DNA of 56,102 nucleotides from an uncultured Wohlfahrtiimonas sp. (GCA_947630895.1 CANRJJ010000006.1:1-56102); one strand, 5' to 3'; counted from the first letter of the stretch, positions 18,303-28,167 are shown. Notes: generated by a model not told the origin, from the letters alone. Numbers and translations are program-made.

Positions 18303-19292
18303 ATGACCCTCCCCCCTATAGGCTCTCCTTTTTTATATACAGTTTTTACTATTGCAGTATTGATCATGATCGCAATAGATATGTTGGCTCTAAAACAAAC
18401 TGGCGATCATAAAGTCAGCGTTAAAGAAGCCCTCATTTGGACGATTATTTGGGTATCTGTTGCCTTAATCTTTAACGTTTGGTTGTATTGGTACTTAGCA
18501 CATGGTGATTTTTCAGCACTTAACCTAACACCTGAAATGCAGCAAGCGATGGCAAGTGAAGCCTCGATGGACTTCTTAACGGGTTATGTTTTAGAAAAAT
18601 CACTCTCTATCGACAATATCTTTGTGTTTTTATTGATCTTTAGCTTCTTTAAAATCCCTGCTCAATTCCAGCGCAGAGTGTTAGTATACGGAATTTTAGC
18701 GGCAGTCATCTTACGTGTTGTGATGGTATTAATCGGCGCAACATTGATCTCTCAATTTGAGTGGATCTTGTATGTATTTGGTGCTTTCTTGGTTTACACA
18801 GGTTTTACGATGTTCAAAAAATCTGATGGCGAAGAAGATTTAAACCAAAAATGGTTCATTCGTTTGATCAAAAAACGCATGAAATTCACAGATAAATTAG
18901 ATGCAGAGCACTTCTTTACTGTGGAAAATGGTGTTCGCTACGGCACTCCTTTGTTATTAGCATTGGTTGTGATTACAATTTCAGACATCATTTTCGCTGT
19001 TGACTCAGTACCTGCTATCTTTGCAATCACGAAAGATCCATTCATCGTAATGACATCTAACGTATTCGCAATTTTAGGCTTACGTGCAATGTATTTCTTA
19101 TTGGCTGATATGGCTGATCGCTTCCACTTCTTACAATATGGTTTAGCGACAATTTTGGTGTTCATTGGTTGTAAAATGTTACTTCTCGCATTCGACCTAC
19201 ACATCCCAACGGCAGTATCGTTATCAGTGGTATTAGTAGTATTGGTTGGATCAGTATTAATATCTCTTAAATCAAAACCCAAAACAGAATAA
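18303..19292 (+). CDS. TerC family integral membrane protein (Alx-like)
   Basis: 329-residue polytopic membrane protein, about eight or nine helices, of the TerC/Alx group, several of which export manganese. Conserved acidic helix motifs are present: VLEKSLSIDNIFVFLLIF and SDIIFAVDSVPAIFAI. AGGAAC immediately after the gshA stop is the ribosome site. In E. coli, alx is controlled by a Mn-sensing yybP-ykoY riboswitch, but here only 10 bp separate it from gshA, so no such leader exists and it should be expressed with gshA. Ends at a strong terminator. Confidence 0.88.
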   Translation: MTLPPIGSPFLYTVFTIAVLIMIAIDMLALKQTGDHKVSVKEALIWTIIWVSVALIFNVWLYWYLAHGDFSALNLTPEMQQAMASEASMDFLTGYVLEKSLSIDNIFVFLLIFSFFKIPAQFQRRVLVYGILAAVILRVVMVLIGATLISQFEWILYVFGAFLVYTGFTMFKKSDGEEDLNQKWFIRLIKKRMKFTDKLDAEHFFTVENGVRYGTPLLLALVVITISDIIFAVDSVPAIFAITKDPFIVMTSNVFAILGLRAMYFLLADMADRFHFLQYGLATILVFIGCKMLLLAFDLHIPTAVSLSVVLVVLVGSVLISLKSKPKTE

Positions 19293-19298
19293 ACAAAT

Positions 19299-19332
19299 AG
19301 CCTCACTACTTCAGCGTAGAGAGGCTTTTTTA
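19299..19332 (+). terminator. Rho-independent terminator after terC
   Basis: Stem 19299-19309 / 19316-19326 (AGCCTCACTAC with GTAGAGAGGCT, one mismatch, 6-nt loop), followed by TTTTTT. It closes the clpP-clpX-rnt-gshA-terC run. Confidence 0.88.
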
Positions 19333-19363
19333 ATTTCAATCTTCATTTTTCGGAGCTTTTACA

Positions 19364-20668
19364 ATGTTAGAGCGATTATTTAAATTACGCGAACATAAAA
19401 CCAATGTACAAACAGAAGCCATCGGCGGTATGACGACCTTCTTAGCAATGTCTTATATTATCTTTGTGAATCCAATCATCCTATCATCAACAGGTATGGA
19501 TAAAGGTTCTGTATTTGTTGCGACATGTTTAGCAGCTGCTTTGGGCACATTCATCATGGCATTCATTGCCAACTACCCTATCGCTGTCGCACCTGGGATG
19601 GGTTTAAATGCCTTCTTTGCTTTCACCATCGTTGCAACAATGGGTTTTACATGGCAGCAAGCATTAGGTGGCGTATTTGTTTCAGGCGTAATCTTTTTAA
19701 TTCTAACTGCAACAGGTTTACGAACTTGGATCATTGAAGGGATTCCAAAATCACTTCGCGCATCGATTGCTGCGGGTATTGGTTTATTCTTAGCCTTCAT
19801 CGGCTTACAAACTTCTCAATTAGTTGTTGATAATCCTGCAACATTAGTGCAATTAGGTTCTTTATCAAATCCTTCTGTACTGTTCTGTATTTTAGGTTTC
19901 TTAATCATTGCAGTATTGGATGCTTTAAAAGTTAAAGGCGCAATCTTAATCGGTATTTTAGTGGTTTCTGTTTTAAGCATTTTGACAGGCAACACTGTAT
20001 TTACAGGTATTGTTTCAGCGCCACCATCAATCGCCCCAACATTCTTCCAATTAGACTTCAGTAAAGTATTAGAAGCAGGCTTCTTACAAATCATCTTAAC
20101 TTTAGTATTGGTTGAATTATTTGATGCGACAGGTGTTTTAATCGGCGTAGCAAAGCGTGCCCACATCTTAGATGACACTTCGCCTGAAAATAAAAAACGT
20201 TTCTCACGTGCATTATTCTCAGACAGTACAGCAATTCTTGCAGGTAGTATGCTAGGCACAAGCTCTGTTACTGCTTATGTAGAAAGTGCTTCAGGCGTTC
20301 AAGCTGGTGGTCGCACAGGCTTAACGAGCGTTGTAGTTGGTTTATTATTTTTGGCTGCTCTATTCTTCTCACCATTATTAACAGCTGTACCTGCATACGC
20401 AACAGCACCTGCATTGATCTACTTAGCATGTTTAATGTTGCGTGAATTAACAGAAGTTGAGTGGGATGATTTAACCAACTCAATTCCTGCTGCTTTAATG
20501 GCGTTCTCTATGGCATTTACATACTCAATTGCCAATGGTTTTGCCTTTGCATTCATCAGTTATGTTGTGTTAAAAGTTTTCACAGGAAAATTCCGCGAAG
20601 TTCATTTAGCAACTTATATCATCGCAGCTTTATTCTTAGTAAAATTTATCTTAGCAAGCATAAGCTAA
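19364..20668 (+). CDS. NCS2 family purine permease (AzgA/GhxP type)
   Basis: Proton-linked uptake of adenine and/or guanine/hypoxanthine across the inner membrane. 434 residues, about 12-14 helices. Typical of the COG2252 branch: EAIGGMTTFLAMSYIIFVNP at the start, AVAPGMGLNAFF, ELFDATGVLIGVA, GTSSVTAYVESASGVQAGGRTGLTS. Ribosome site GGAG. Bounded by terminators on both sides, so transcribed alone. Which purine it prefers cannot be read from sequence. Confidence 0.9.
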   Translation: MLERLFKLREHKTNVQTEAIGGMTTFLAMSYIIFVNPIILSSTGMDKGSVFVATCLAAALGTFIMAFIANYPIAVAPGMGLNAFFAFTIVATMGFTWQQALGGVFVSGVIFLILTATGLRTWIIEGIPKSLRASIAAGIGLFLAFIGLQTSQLVVDNPATLVQLGSLSNPSVLFCILGFLIIAVLDALKVKGAILIGILVVSVLSILTGNTVFTGIVSAPPSIAPTFFQLDFSKVLEAGFLQIILTLVLVELFDATGVLIGVAKRAHILDDTSPENKKRFSRALFSDSTAILAGSMLGTSSVTAYVESASGVQAGGRTGLTSVVVGLLFLAALFFSPLLTAVPAYATAPALIYLACLMLRELTEVEWDDLTNSIPAALMAFSMAFTYSIANGFAFAFISYVVLKVFTGKFREVHLATYIIAALFLVKFILASIS

Positions 20669-20691
20669 ATATAACTACATATCTTCATGAG

Positions 20692-20716
20692 AATCCCGCC
20701 AAGCGCGGGATTTTTT
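20692..20716 (+). terminator. Rho-independent terminator after purine permease
   Basis: Stem AATCCCGC (20692-20699) / GCGGGATT (20705-20712) with a 5-nt loop and a run of six T. Confidence 0.9.
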
Positions 20717-20733
20717 GTACCCTTTACATTATT

Positions 20734-20761
20734 TTGACAATTTAATGAAGATTTTTTCAAT
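20734..20761 (+). promoter_or_regulatory. Candidate promoter of the RND efflux operon
   Basis: A perfect -35 TTGACA (20734-20739) and a moderate -10 TTCAAT (20756-20761) at 16-bp spacing, 45 bp upstream of the adaptor gene and after the preceding terminator. No adjacent regulator gene or operator palindrome was found. Confidence 0.45.
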
Positions 20762-20806
20762 CGATCCTTTACAATGGCAAAACCAATAGTATTCACGGAT
20801 CACATA

Positions 20807-21829
20807 ATGAACAATTACAAATTACCATTGCTTTTCGTACTATCCACTTCACTCGCCTTTTTAAACATTGCTCACAGTAAAGCAACACTCGTTGAAGTCG
20901 CTAATGTACAAGAAATACCAAAGCAAGAATATATCAATGCTGTTGGCACATTACTCCCTTATGAACGCGTCATCATTCGCCCTGAACTTTCTGGCAAAAT
21001 TACAGAAATCAACTTTGAAGAAGGCGCTGTCATCGATAAAGGCGCAGAAATTATCAAATTTGATGATCGCATCGCTCAAGCTAAACTCAAAAATGCAGAA
21101 GCCAATTTTTTAAATGCTGAACAAAATGTCAAACGATTAGAAGCTTCTCGTGGCAGCGCAAGTGCTCAGCAGTTAGATACTGCAAAGACAGCAAAACTCC
21201 AAGCAGAAGCTGAATTAGATATGGCAAAAATCGAAGTTGATCATACGATTTTAAAAGCACCTTTTAAAGGCCGAATGGGCTTAAGCAATCAATATGTTGG
21301 TAGCTATGTGCAAACAGGCAGTGATTTAACAACGATCGTGAATACTGAAAAACTCAAACTCGAATTCAATCTACCTGAGCGTCTTGCTCACACTGTAGAA
21401 GTCGAACAACCACTACAATTCTCTGTAGATAACTTCCCTAAGAAGCGATTTACCGCTGAAGTATATGCACTAAGCCCTGAAATTGAGCAAGAAGGCAGAT
21501 CATTAATCGTTCGCGCATTATATGACAATCAAGATTCAGGCTTATTACCAGGGATGTTTACTAGAATTTCTTTAGAAATCCCTCTTGGCTACAATGTAAT
21601 TATCGTACCTGAAGAAGCCATTTTCTCTTCTGAAGGCAAGCAATATGTCTATAAAGTGATTTCAGAAAATGATCAGTACGTTGCCAAATTAACAGAAGTG
21701 ATTTTAGGTGATCGCTCAAGCTATTCAGTTGAGATATTGCACGGGCTTAAAGACGGTGATCAGGTCGTAAAAGTAGGTCAAGCCCGTATCCGCGATGGCG
21801 CAATCATTGAACCTGTTGATCCTAAATAA
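20807..21829 (+). CDS. RND efflux periplasmic adaptor subunit
   Basis: Membrane-fusion protein that links an inner-membrane RND pump to an outer-membrane channel. 340 residues. Signal peptide in the first 24 or so residues (basic start, hydrophobic run, AHSKA). Then the split barrel-sandwich domain (GTLLPYERVIIRPELSGKI and VDHTILKAPFKGRMGLS) flanking a short helical hairpin rich in Ala and Glu (about 88-130), a beta-barrel domain and a membrane-proximal tail. No lipobox cysteine, so not a lipoprotein. Start at 20807 with CGGATCA upstream; the ATG at 20774 would push the signal peptide inward. The pump gene follows after 15 bp. Confidence 0.9.
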   Translation: MNNYKLPLLFVLSTSLAFLNIAHSKATLVEVANVQEIPKQEYINAVGTLLPYERVIIRPELSGKITEINFEEGAVIDKGAEIIKFDDRIAQAKLKNAEANFLNAEQNVKRLEASRGSASAQQLDTAKTAKLQAEAELDMAKIEVDHTILKAPFKGRMGLSNQYVGSYVQTGSDLTTIVNTEKLKLEFNLPERLAHTVEVEQPLQFSVDNFPKKRFTAEVYALSPEIEQEGRSLIVRALYDNQDSGLLPGMFTRISLEIPLGYNVIIVPEEAIFSSEGKQYVYKVISENDQYVAKLTEVILGDRSSYSVEILHGLKDGDQVVKVGQARIRDGAIIEPVDPK

Positions 21830-21844
21830 TCTTGGAGACTCTTA

Positions 21845-24800
21845 ATGAAAATATCTGATGTCTCCATTCAAAGACCTGTCTTTGCGATTGTTATTAATAT
21901 ACTGATCATTCTTTTAGGGATTGTCGGTATGACTCGCATGAGTATCCGCGAATATCCCAACATTGACTCTCCTGTGATCAGTATCCGTACAACCTATAGC
22001 GGTGCCAGCCCGGAAATTATTGAAACACAAGTCACCAAAGCCATTGAAGATGCCGTAACCAGTATCGATGGTATTGACTACATGACATCAATGTCGCGTC
22101 GTGGTACATCTTTCGTCAACATTTCATTCAATCCAAGCAAAAATATCGAAGAAGCAGCCAATGATGTGCGAGATCGTGTTGCTCGTGCCAAACGACAATT
22201 ACCAGATGATGTAGATGAACCCATTATCAATAAAAGTGATTCAGACTCTGATCCTGTCATGATCTTAACGCTGACAAGTGAAAAGCTATCCTCTATTGAA
22301 CTCACTAAAATTGTCGAAAATAACATCACGCCACAAGTCGAGTTATTAGAAGGGATTTCAAATTTAGAAATTTGGGGTGGGCGCGATCCTGTGATGCGCG
22401 TTTGGCTAGATCCTGAAAAAATGGCTGCTTTTGATATCGCCATCGCAGACATTGAAACAGCCCTTCGTACACAAAACGTAGAAATCCCTGCAGGTACGAT
22501 TAAGAGTAATGCGAGAGAACTTGCAATTGTTGCTCAAACAGACTTAAATTCAGTGGATGAATTTAACAACATTATTGTCAAAACCACCAATCGTGGTGGC
22601 AATGGCAATCAGCATATTGTCCGACTTGGTGATCTTGCTAATGTAGAACTAGGTGGCATTGAGGAAACCTCAAGACCAAGAATGAATGGTAAACGTGGTG
22701 TTGGTATCGCCATTATTAAGCAATCCGTTGCCAACCCTTTGACCATTTCAGCAGAAGTTCGCGATATTCTTCCTAAACTTCAAGCAACACTCCCTGATGA
22801 TGTTAAGTTAGAAATCAGCTCTGATAACTCGGTATTCATCAATAAATCACTTCAGTCTGTTTATTCAACAATTGTCGAAGCATTGATATTCGTTGGCATT
22901 ATTATTTTCTTCTTCCTGAGAGATTGGCGCGCAACCATTGTTCCCATGGTTACTGTACCGATTGCTTTAATCGGTACGTTATTTGTGATGTACCTTTTAG
23001 GCTACTCCATTAATACCTTAACGATGTTGGCTTTCGTATTAGCGATCGGGCTTGTCGTAGATGATGCCATCGTCATGCTAGAGAATATTCACCGTCATAT
23101 TGAAGAAGGTGTTCCACCCATCAAAGCTGCATTCATTGGCTCACGAGAAATTGGCTTACCGATTATTGCTATGACAGTGACATTAGCTGCGGTATTTTTA
23201 CCTTTAACCTTTACAGAAGGTCGCATTGGCCAGCTATTTGTAGAATTTGCCGTAACTCTATCAATCGCGGTCATCATCTCAGGCTTCACTGCCCTAACTT
23301 TATCCCCGATGATGTGCTCCCGTTTACTCAAGAAAAATGAGAAAAAGGGCAAACTATTCAATTATATTGAAGATAAATTTGATGCATTCACCTCAGGCTA
23401 TACGAAATTGCTTCGCTGGATATTACCAAGACCACTTTTCGTGATCATTGGCATGGTGATTACCTTAGGTGCAAGCTATGCTTTGTATACTCAACTACCC
23501 AAAATGCTAGCACCAACGGAAGATCGTGGATTCATCAGAATCTCAGCCATTACACCTGAAGGGGCAACCGTTGACTTCACCGATCGCTACTTCACTGAAG
23601 TCGAGGAGCTATTACTGCATAAACTACCTGAAGCAACTGTCTTTGTCGTTTCTGGCGTTGGCTCTGGCGGTATTGGTAGCATCACTTTACAAGATTGGGA
23701 TTTACGCGATGAATCACAAATGTCGACTGTGCAAAAACTAAATAATGAATTACAAGACATCGCTTTGGGTTTACGTGTATTTGCGAGCAATCCTCAATCA
23801 TTAGGACAAGACAGTCGCTCAAAAGAAGTTGAAATTGTTGTACGCTCTACAGCTTCTTTTGAAGAGCTTGATCAAAATGTGACTAAAATAATGGAATCTT
23901 TAAATAGCAATCCTAAATTGGTCACGCCTGACAATAACTTGCGATTAAATACGCCTCAGCTAGAAGTTGATGTTGATCGTGAAAAACTTGGGCTCCTTGG
24001 CATTGATGTCAACTCTGTCGGTCGCGCTTTAGAAACTGCTTTGGGCGGACGAAATATTACTCGCTTTAAAGAAGGCTCTGAGCAATATGATGTGTTAGTG
24101 CAAGTTGATCCAAACAATCGTAATGAGCCGAATAGTTTAAAAAATATCTATGTACGCTCAAATACAAACCAAATGATTCCTTTATCAAATTTTGTGACCA
24201 TCCGAGAAACGGTAGCGCCACAAAACTTACACCATTTTAATAAACTTCGTTCTGTGACGATTTCAGCCAACTTAGCGCAAGGAACCTCTCAAGGTGAAGG
24301 AATTCAAATTGTAGAGGATGCCATTCGTGATGTGATGCCTGATGCTCTTTTAGATTACACAGGCGGTGCTCGTGAGTTTATGAGCTCTGGCAATGCGATG
24401 GTTGGCATTTTCTTACTTGCCCTGCTCTTCATCTATTTGGTGATGGCCGCACAGTTTGAATCTTGGATCGATCCTTTTATTATCCTACTATCTGTACCAT
24501 TGGCTGCATTGGGTGCACTGCTCGCACTCTCACTCACTGGCAACAGCATGAATATTTACAGCCAAATTGGTTTAGTGACCTTAGTTGGGCTAATCACGAA
24601 ACACGGTATTTTGCTCGTAGAATTTGCGAATCAGCTACAGGATGCAGGCAAAGATAAATTATCAGCCATCATTGAGTCAGCAAGTTTGCGCTTACGCCCA
24701 ATCTTAATGACAACAGGCGCGATGATTCTAGGCTCTGTACCTTTAGCTTTAGCAACTGGCGCAGGTGCTGAATCTCGCTCTACCATTGGCTGGGTAATCG

Positions 24801-24901
24801 TTGGTGGACTTGGCATTGGTACTTTCTTGACAGTATTTGTTGTTCCTTCAATGTACCTTTTATTGAGCAGACATAAAAAACTGGTTGAGATTGAAAGTTA
24901 A
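21845..24901 (+). CDS. RND family multidrug efflux pump, inner-membrane permease (HAE1/AcrB type)
   Basis: Proton-driven exporter of drugs or toxic compounds working as a trimer. 1018 residues, slightly shorter than AcrB. N-terminus MKISDVSIQRPVFAIVINIL; the TM4 proton-relay aspartates are Asp406 and Asp407 (GLVVDDAIVML), matching AcrB 407/408; the TM10 lysine is Lys919 (ITKHGILLVEFAN). Two large periplasmic loops follow TM1 and TM7. GGAGA precedes the ATG. No TolC-like outer-membrane gene follows, so the pump presumably uses a channel encoded elsewhere. Substrates unknown. Confidence 0.93.
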   Translation: MKISDVSIQRPVFAIVINILIILLGIVGMTRMSIREYPNIDSPVISIRTTYSGASPEIIETQVTKAIEDAVTSIDGIDYMTSMSRRGTSFVNISFNPSKNIEEAANDVRDRVARAKRQLPDDVDEPIINKSDSDSDPVMILTLTSEKLSSIELTKIVENNITPQVELLEGISNLEIWGGRDPVMRVWLDPEKMAAFDIAIADIETALRTQNVEIPAGTIKSNARELAIVAQTDLNSVDEFNNIIVKTTNRGGNGNQHIVRLGDLANVELGGIEETSRPRMNGKRGVGIAIIKQSVANPLTISAEVRDILPKLQATLPDDVKLEISSDNSVFINKSLQSVYSTIVEALIFVGIIIFFFLRDWRATIVPMVTVPIALIGTLFVMYLLGYSINTLTMLAFVLAIGLVVDDAIVMLENIHRHIEEGVPPIKAAFIGSREIGLPIIAMTVTLAAVFLPLTFTEGRIGQLFVEFAVTLSIAVIISGFTALTLSPMMCSRLLKKNEKKGKLFNYIEDKFDAFTSGYTKLLRWILPRPLFVIIGMVITLGASYALYTQLPKMLAPTEDRGFIRISAITPEGATVDFTDRYFTEVEELLLHKLPEATVFVVSGVGSGGIGSITLQDWDLRDESQMSTVQKLNNELQDIALGLRVFASNPQSLGQDSRSKEVEIVVRSTASFEELDQNVTKIMESLNSNPKLVTPDNNLRLNTPQLEVDVDREKLGLLGIDVNSVGRALETALGGRNITRFKEGSEQYDVLVQVDPNNRNEPNSLKNIYVRSNTNQMIPLSNFVTIRETVAPQNLHHFNKLRSVTISANLAQGTSQGEGIQIVEDAIRDVMPDALLDYTGGAREFMSSGNAMVGIFLLALLFIYLVMAAQFESWIDPFIILLSVPLAALGALLALSLTGNSMNIYSQIGLVTLVGLITKHGILLVEFANQLQDAGKDKLSAIIESASLRLRPILMTTGAMILGSVPLALATGAGAESRSTIGWVIVGGLGIGTFLTVFVVPSMYLLLSRHKKLVEIES

Positions 24902-24908
24902 TCACTTT

Positions 24909-24935
24909 AAATAGCCTCTTAACGAGGCTATTTTT
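24909..24935 (+). terminator. Rho-independent terminator of the RND operon
   Basis: Perfect 10-bp stem AAATAGCCTC / GAGGCTATTT (24909-24918 / 24924-24933), 5-nt loop, T tail. Confidence 0.88.
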
Positions 24936-24981
24936 CCCTCTACAACTCTTCTGACACAATATCGTAAATTTAATTCAAATA

Positions 24982-24990
24982 TGCTAGAAT
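24982..24990 (+). promoter_or_regulatory. Candidate glnS promoter (extended -10)
   Basis: TGCTAGAAT (TG at 24982-24983, TAGAAT at 24985-24990), 40 bp before glnS and after the RND terminator. The -35 region (TCGTAA) is poor, as usual for extended -10 promoters. Confidence 0.4.
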
Positions 24991-25030
24991 TCCAAAGTTT
25001 ATCGCTCAGTTTTATCTACAAAGGGATCTC

Positions 25031-26680
25031 ATGTCAGAAGAAGTGATTCGTACCAATTTTATTCGTCAAATCATAGACAACGATTTAAGCACAGGCAAAT
25101 ACACTAGCCCAACGGAAATCTACACACGCTTTCCACCTGAGCCAAATGGTTATTTACACATTGGCCATGCTAAATCAATCTGTTTAAACTTTGGTATCGC
25201 GCAAGATTACCAGGGAAAATGTAATCTTCGTTTTGACGATACGAATCCATGTAAAGAAGAACAAGAATTCGTTTCAGCCATCAAAGCAGATGTTGAATGG
25301 TTAGGTTTTGAATGGACTGAAGAGCGTTATGCTTCTGACTATTTCCAGCGCTTTTATGATGCAGCTATTTTGTTGATCAAAAAAGGCTTAGCTTATGTTG
25401 ATGACTCTTCTGCGGAAGAAATTCGCACAATGCGCGGAACATTGACAGAACCAGGCACGAACTCTCCTTATCGTGAGCGTTCTATCGAAGAGAACTTAGA
25501 TCTTTTAGAACGCATGAAAAACGGTGAATTCCCTGACGGTTCAAAAATTCTTCGTGCAAAAATCGATATGGCATCACCAAATATGAACTTGCGCGACCCT
25601 GCTTTATATCGTATTCGCCATGTTGAGCATCATCAAACAGGTACAGAATGGTGTATTTACCCAATGTATGACTTCGCTCATGCGCTTGGCGATGCATTCG
25701 AAGGCATTACTCACTCAATCTGTACATTAGAATTTGAAGATCATCGCCCATTGTATGATTGGTGCGTTGATAACTGTGACATCGAGAAAAAACCTCATCA
25801 ATATGAGTTTTCTCGCTTGAGTTTGCAATATGCAATCACATCTAAACGTAAACTCACTCAATTGGTCACTTCAGGCACAGTTACAGGCTGGGATGATGCT
25901 CGTATGCCGACTATTTCAGGCTTACGTCGTCGCGGCTGCCCACCTGAAGCGATTCATTTATTCTGTGAGCGTATTGGTGTAACTAAATCTGAAAACTCCA
26001 TCGAAATGGAACAATTTGAACAATGTATGCGTGATGTTTTAGATGACAAAGCTGAACGTCGCATGGCTGTTTTAGATCCTGTATTAGTGACATTAACTAA
26101 TTTTGATGAGCAATTGGCTTTAGAATTACCAAACCATCCTAAAAATGAAGCTTTAGGCAAACGCGTTGTACCATTTGCAAAAACATTATATATCGATAAA
26201 GCAGACTTTGTTTTATCCACTGAAGATAAAAAATTCAAACGTTTAATCTTAGGTGATTATGCTCGTTTACGTGGTGTTTACATCATTAAAGCAACGGACT
26301 ATAAAGCGGATGCTGATGGCAACATCACAGAAATAATCGCAGAAATCGTACCTGATACATTAGGTAAAAATGCAGAAGGCATTAAAGCTCGTGGCGTTAT
26401 TCACTGGGTATCTGCTGAAACTGCTGTAGATGCACAAGTTAATTGCTATGATCGTTTATTCACTGTTCCACATCCGGACCGTGAAGAAGGCGAAATTTTC
26501 GATTACATCAATCCTAATTCTTTAACGATCAAAAATGCAAAAGTTGAACCTGCACTTTTAGACTCTCCAGTTGAAGTGGCATATCAATTTGAGCGTGAAG
26601 GCTATTTCGCACGTGATCGTCAAGCAGATTCATTGGTTTTCAATAGAGTCGTAACATTAAAAGACAGCTTCGGAAAATAA
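25031..26680 (+). CDS. glnS: Glutaminyl-tRNA synthetase
   Basis: Charges tRNA-Gln with glutamine; class I synthetase, 549 residues. HIGH motif HIGHAKS at 43-49 within [32 protein letters not shown]-terminal double beta-barrel anticodon domain. The second signature, MSKRKL in E. coli (268-), reads TSKRKL here (Thr270-Ser271-Lys272). Presence of GlnRS rather than only the GatCAB amidation route fits a gammaproteobacterium. Ribosome site AAAGGGA. The ABC permease genes begin 3 bp after its stop. Confidence 0.97.
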   Translation: MSEEVIRTNFIRQIIDNDLSTGKYTSPTEIYTRFPPEPNGYLHIGHAKSICLNFGIAQDYQGKCNLRFDDTNPCKEEQEFVSAIKADVEWLGFEWTEERYASDYFQRFYDAAILLIKKGLAYVDDSSAEEIRTMRGTLTEPGTNSPYRERSIEENLDLLERMKNGEFPDGSKILRAKIDMASPNMNLRDPALYRIRHVEHHQTGTEWCIYPMYDFAHALGDAFEGITHSICTLEFEDHRPLYDWCVDNCDIEKKPHQYEFSRLSLQYAITSKRKLTQLVTSGTVTGWDDARMPTISGLRRRGCPPEAIHLFCERIGVTKSENSIEMEQFEQCMRDVLDDKAERRMAVLDPVLVTLTNFDEQLALELPNHPKNEALGKRVVPFAKTLYIDKADFVLSTEDKKFKRLILGDYARLRGVYIIKATDYKADADGNITEIIAEIVPDTLGKNAEGIKARGVIHWVSAETAVDAQVNCYDRLFTVPHPDREEGEIFDYINPNSLTIKNAKVEPALLDSPVEVAYQFEREGYFARDRQADSLVFNRVVTLKDSFGK

Positions 26681-26683
26681 CCA

Positions 26684-27412
26684 ATGTCATTTTTTAACGC
26701 AGTAATGGAGCAGTTCAATCTTGTACTGCTCTACAAAACTATATTGTGGGAAGGCTTTCTTCTCACAATCCAATTGGGATTACTTTCCCTTTTAGTCGCA
26801 ATCATCCTAGGTACACTTGCAGCATTAGGTTCATTCAGTCAATCTAAATTTATCCGCGGTACTGTCATCACTTATACAACAGTCATTCGCGGTATTCCTG
26901 ACATTGTTTTGATCTTCTTGTTTTACTACGGGATGCAAACGCTTTTAAATAAAGCGACAGAATCCTTAGGCATGGACATCATCCAAATTAATCCATTTGT
27001 GGCTGGCGTTATCACCATAGGATTCATGTTTGGTGCATTTATGGCAGAAAGCTTCCGTGGTGCGCTCTTATCTGTACCGAAAGGTCAAAAAGAGTCTGCA
27101 TTGGCACTTGGCATGTCTTATCCTCGTGTGTATTTAAAAATCGTGATTCCTCAAGCAATGCGCTTCGCCATTCCAGGCTTGAACAACAACTGGTTAGTAT
27201 TATTAAAGGCAACAGCTTTGGTTTCATTGATCAATCTTCATGACTTCTTATTCATCGCAAGAAGCAGCGGCAGCTCAACACGCGCACCTTTCACATTCTT
27301 AATTACAGTCGCGATTGGCTATTTAGTTTTAACATCTGTTTCTATTTTAGTCGTGAAATGGCTAGAAAAACGCTTCTCAAAAGGTGTAATAAAAGGAGCG
27401 TTCTATGAATAA
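26684..27412 (+). CDS. Amino-acid ABC transporter permease (HisQ/ArtQ-like)
   Basis: Inner-membrane permease subunit of a polar amino-acid importer, 242 residues, about five helices. The HisM/HisQ family core is present: TTVIRGIPDIVLIFLFYYG and the EAA loop ESALALGMSYPRVYLKIVIPQA that docks the ATPase. It starts 3 bp after glnS with no strong ribosome site and overlaps the next permease by 8 bp, so the two are surely translated together as the heterodimeric channel. No binding protein or ATPase gene is adjacent. Likely basic amino acids or glutamine by family, but not resolvable. Confidence 0.87.
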   Translation: MSFFNAVMEQFNLVLLYKTILWEGFLLTIQLGLLSLLVAIILGTLAALGSFSQSKFIRGTVITYTTVIRGIPDIVLIFLFYYGMQTLLNKATESLGMDIIQINPFVAGVITIGFMFGAFMAESFRGALLSVPKGQKESALALGMSYPRVYLKIVIPQAMRFAIPGLNNNWLVLLKATALVSLINLHDFLFIARSSGSSTRAPFTFLITVAIGYLVLTSVSILVVKWLEKRFSKGVIKGAFYE

Positions 27413-28103
27413 TTTGTTTGCCGAATATGCACCACTTTTTGCCAATGGTGTTTGGGTAACTTTACAACTGACACTAATTTCATCATTTATTGGATTAGTA
27501 TTTGCCCTGCCGTTAGCTTTTGCATCATTGTCAAAGAATCCTCTGTTTTACATGCCAGCAACCTCTTTTAGTTATTTCTTTAGAGGCACCCCATTATTAG
27601 TGCAAATTTATCTTCTGTACTATGGATTAGGGCAATTCTCCTCAGAATTAAGACAAATACCATGGTTATGGGACATCATTAAACAGCCATATTGGTGTGC
27701 AATCATTGCGTTCAGTTTAAATACATGCGCATATACCATAGAGATTTTTAAAGGCTCATTTAAAAACACCTCTAAAGGCGAGATTGAAGCTGCAATTGCT
27801 ATGGGCATGAGTAAATGGACTATCTTCCGTCGCATCATTTTCCCATCAGGATTTAGACGTGCACTACCTGCATACAGCAATGAAGTGATTTTTATGCTGC
27901 ACGGTACAGCTCAAGTCTTTGTAATATCTTTAGTCAATTTAGATATTCTAGAAGTGGCTAGAAAAATGCAACGCGCAACTTTCATGGAATTTACACCTTA
28001 CTTGATTGCCGCTTGCTTATATTTAATCATTACTTTTGCAATGGTCTATATATTCAGGAAATGTGAGAACCGCTGGCTTTCTTATCTACAACCAACCAAT
28101 TAA
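27405..28103 (+). CDS. Amino-acid ABC transporter permease (HisM/ArtM-like)
   Basis: Second permease of the pair, 232 residues. FRGTPLLVQIYLLYYGLGQF near the N-terminus and the EAA loop EIEAAIAMGMSKWTIFRRIIFPSG identify the HisM family. AAAAGGAG before the ATG lies inside the preceding gene, which it overlaps by 8 bp. Together the two should form the transmembrane channel; the ATPase and periplasmic binding protein must be encoded elsewhere. A separate promoter for pgsA follows, so this ends the glnS unit. Confidence 0.87.
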   Translation: MNNLFAEYAPLFANGVWVTLQLTLISSFIGLVFALPLAFASLSKNPLFYMPATSFSYFFRGTPLLVQIYLLYYGLGQFSSELRQIPWLWDIIKQPYWCAIIAFSLNTCAYTIEIFKGSFKNTSKGEIEAAIAMGMSKWTIFRRIIFPSGFRRALPAYSNEVIFMLHGTAQVFVISLVNLDILEVARKMQRATFMEFTPYLIAACLYLIITFAMVYIFRKCENRWLSYLQPTN

Positions 28104-28111
28104 TATTATCT

Positions 28112-28139
28112 TTGACTTAACACCATAAATCACGATAAT
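28112..28139 (+). promoter_or_regulatory. Candidate pgsA promoter
   Basis: TTGACT (28112-28117) and GATAAT (28134-28139), each five of six matches to consensus, 16 bp apart, 28 bp before the pgsA start. Confidence 0.6.
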
Positions 28140-28167
28140 AAACTCATTCAAATACAAGGGACAAAAC

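Noticed and set aside
18938..19339. Antisense frame of about 133 codons over terC and its terminator
   Set aside because: It runs through the terminator and opposite a conserved gene; composition is that of a reverse-strand shadow.
19816..20259. Antisense frame of about 147 codons over the purine permease
   Set aside because: Lys/Thr-rich shadow of a membrane protein gene, no homology recognised and no start signals.
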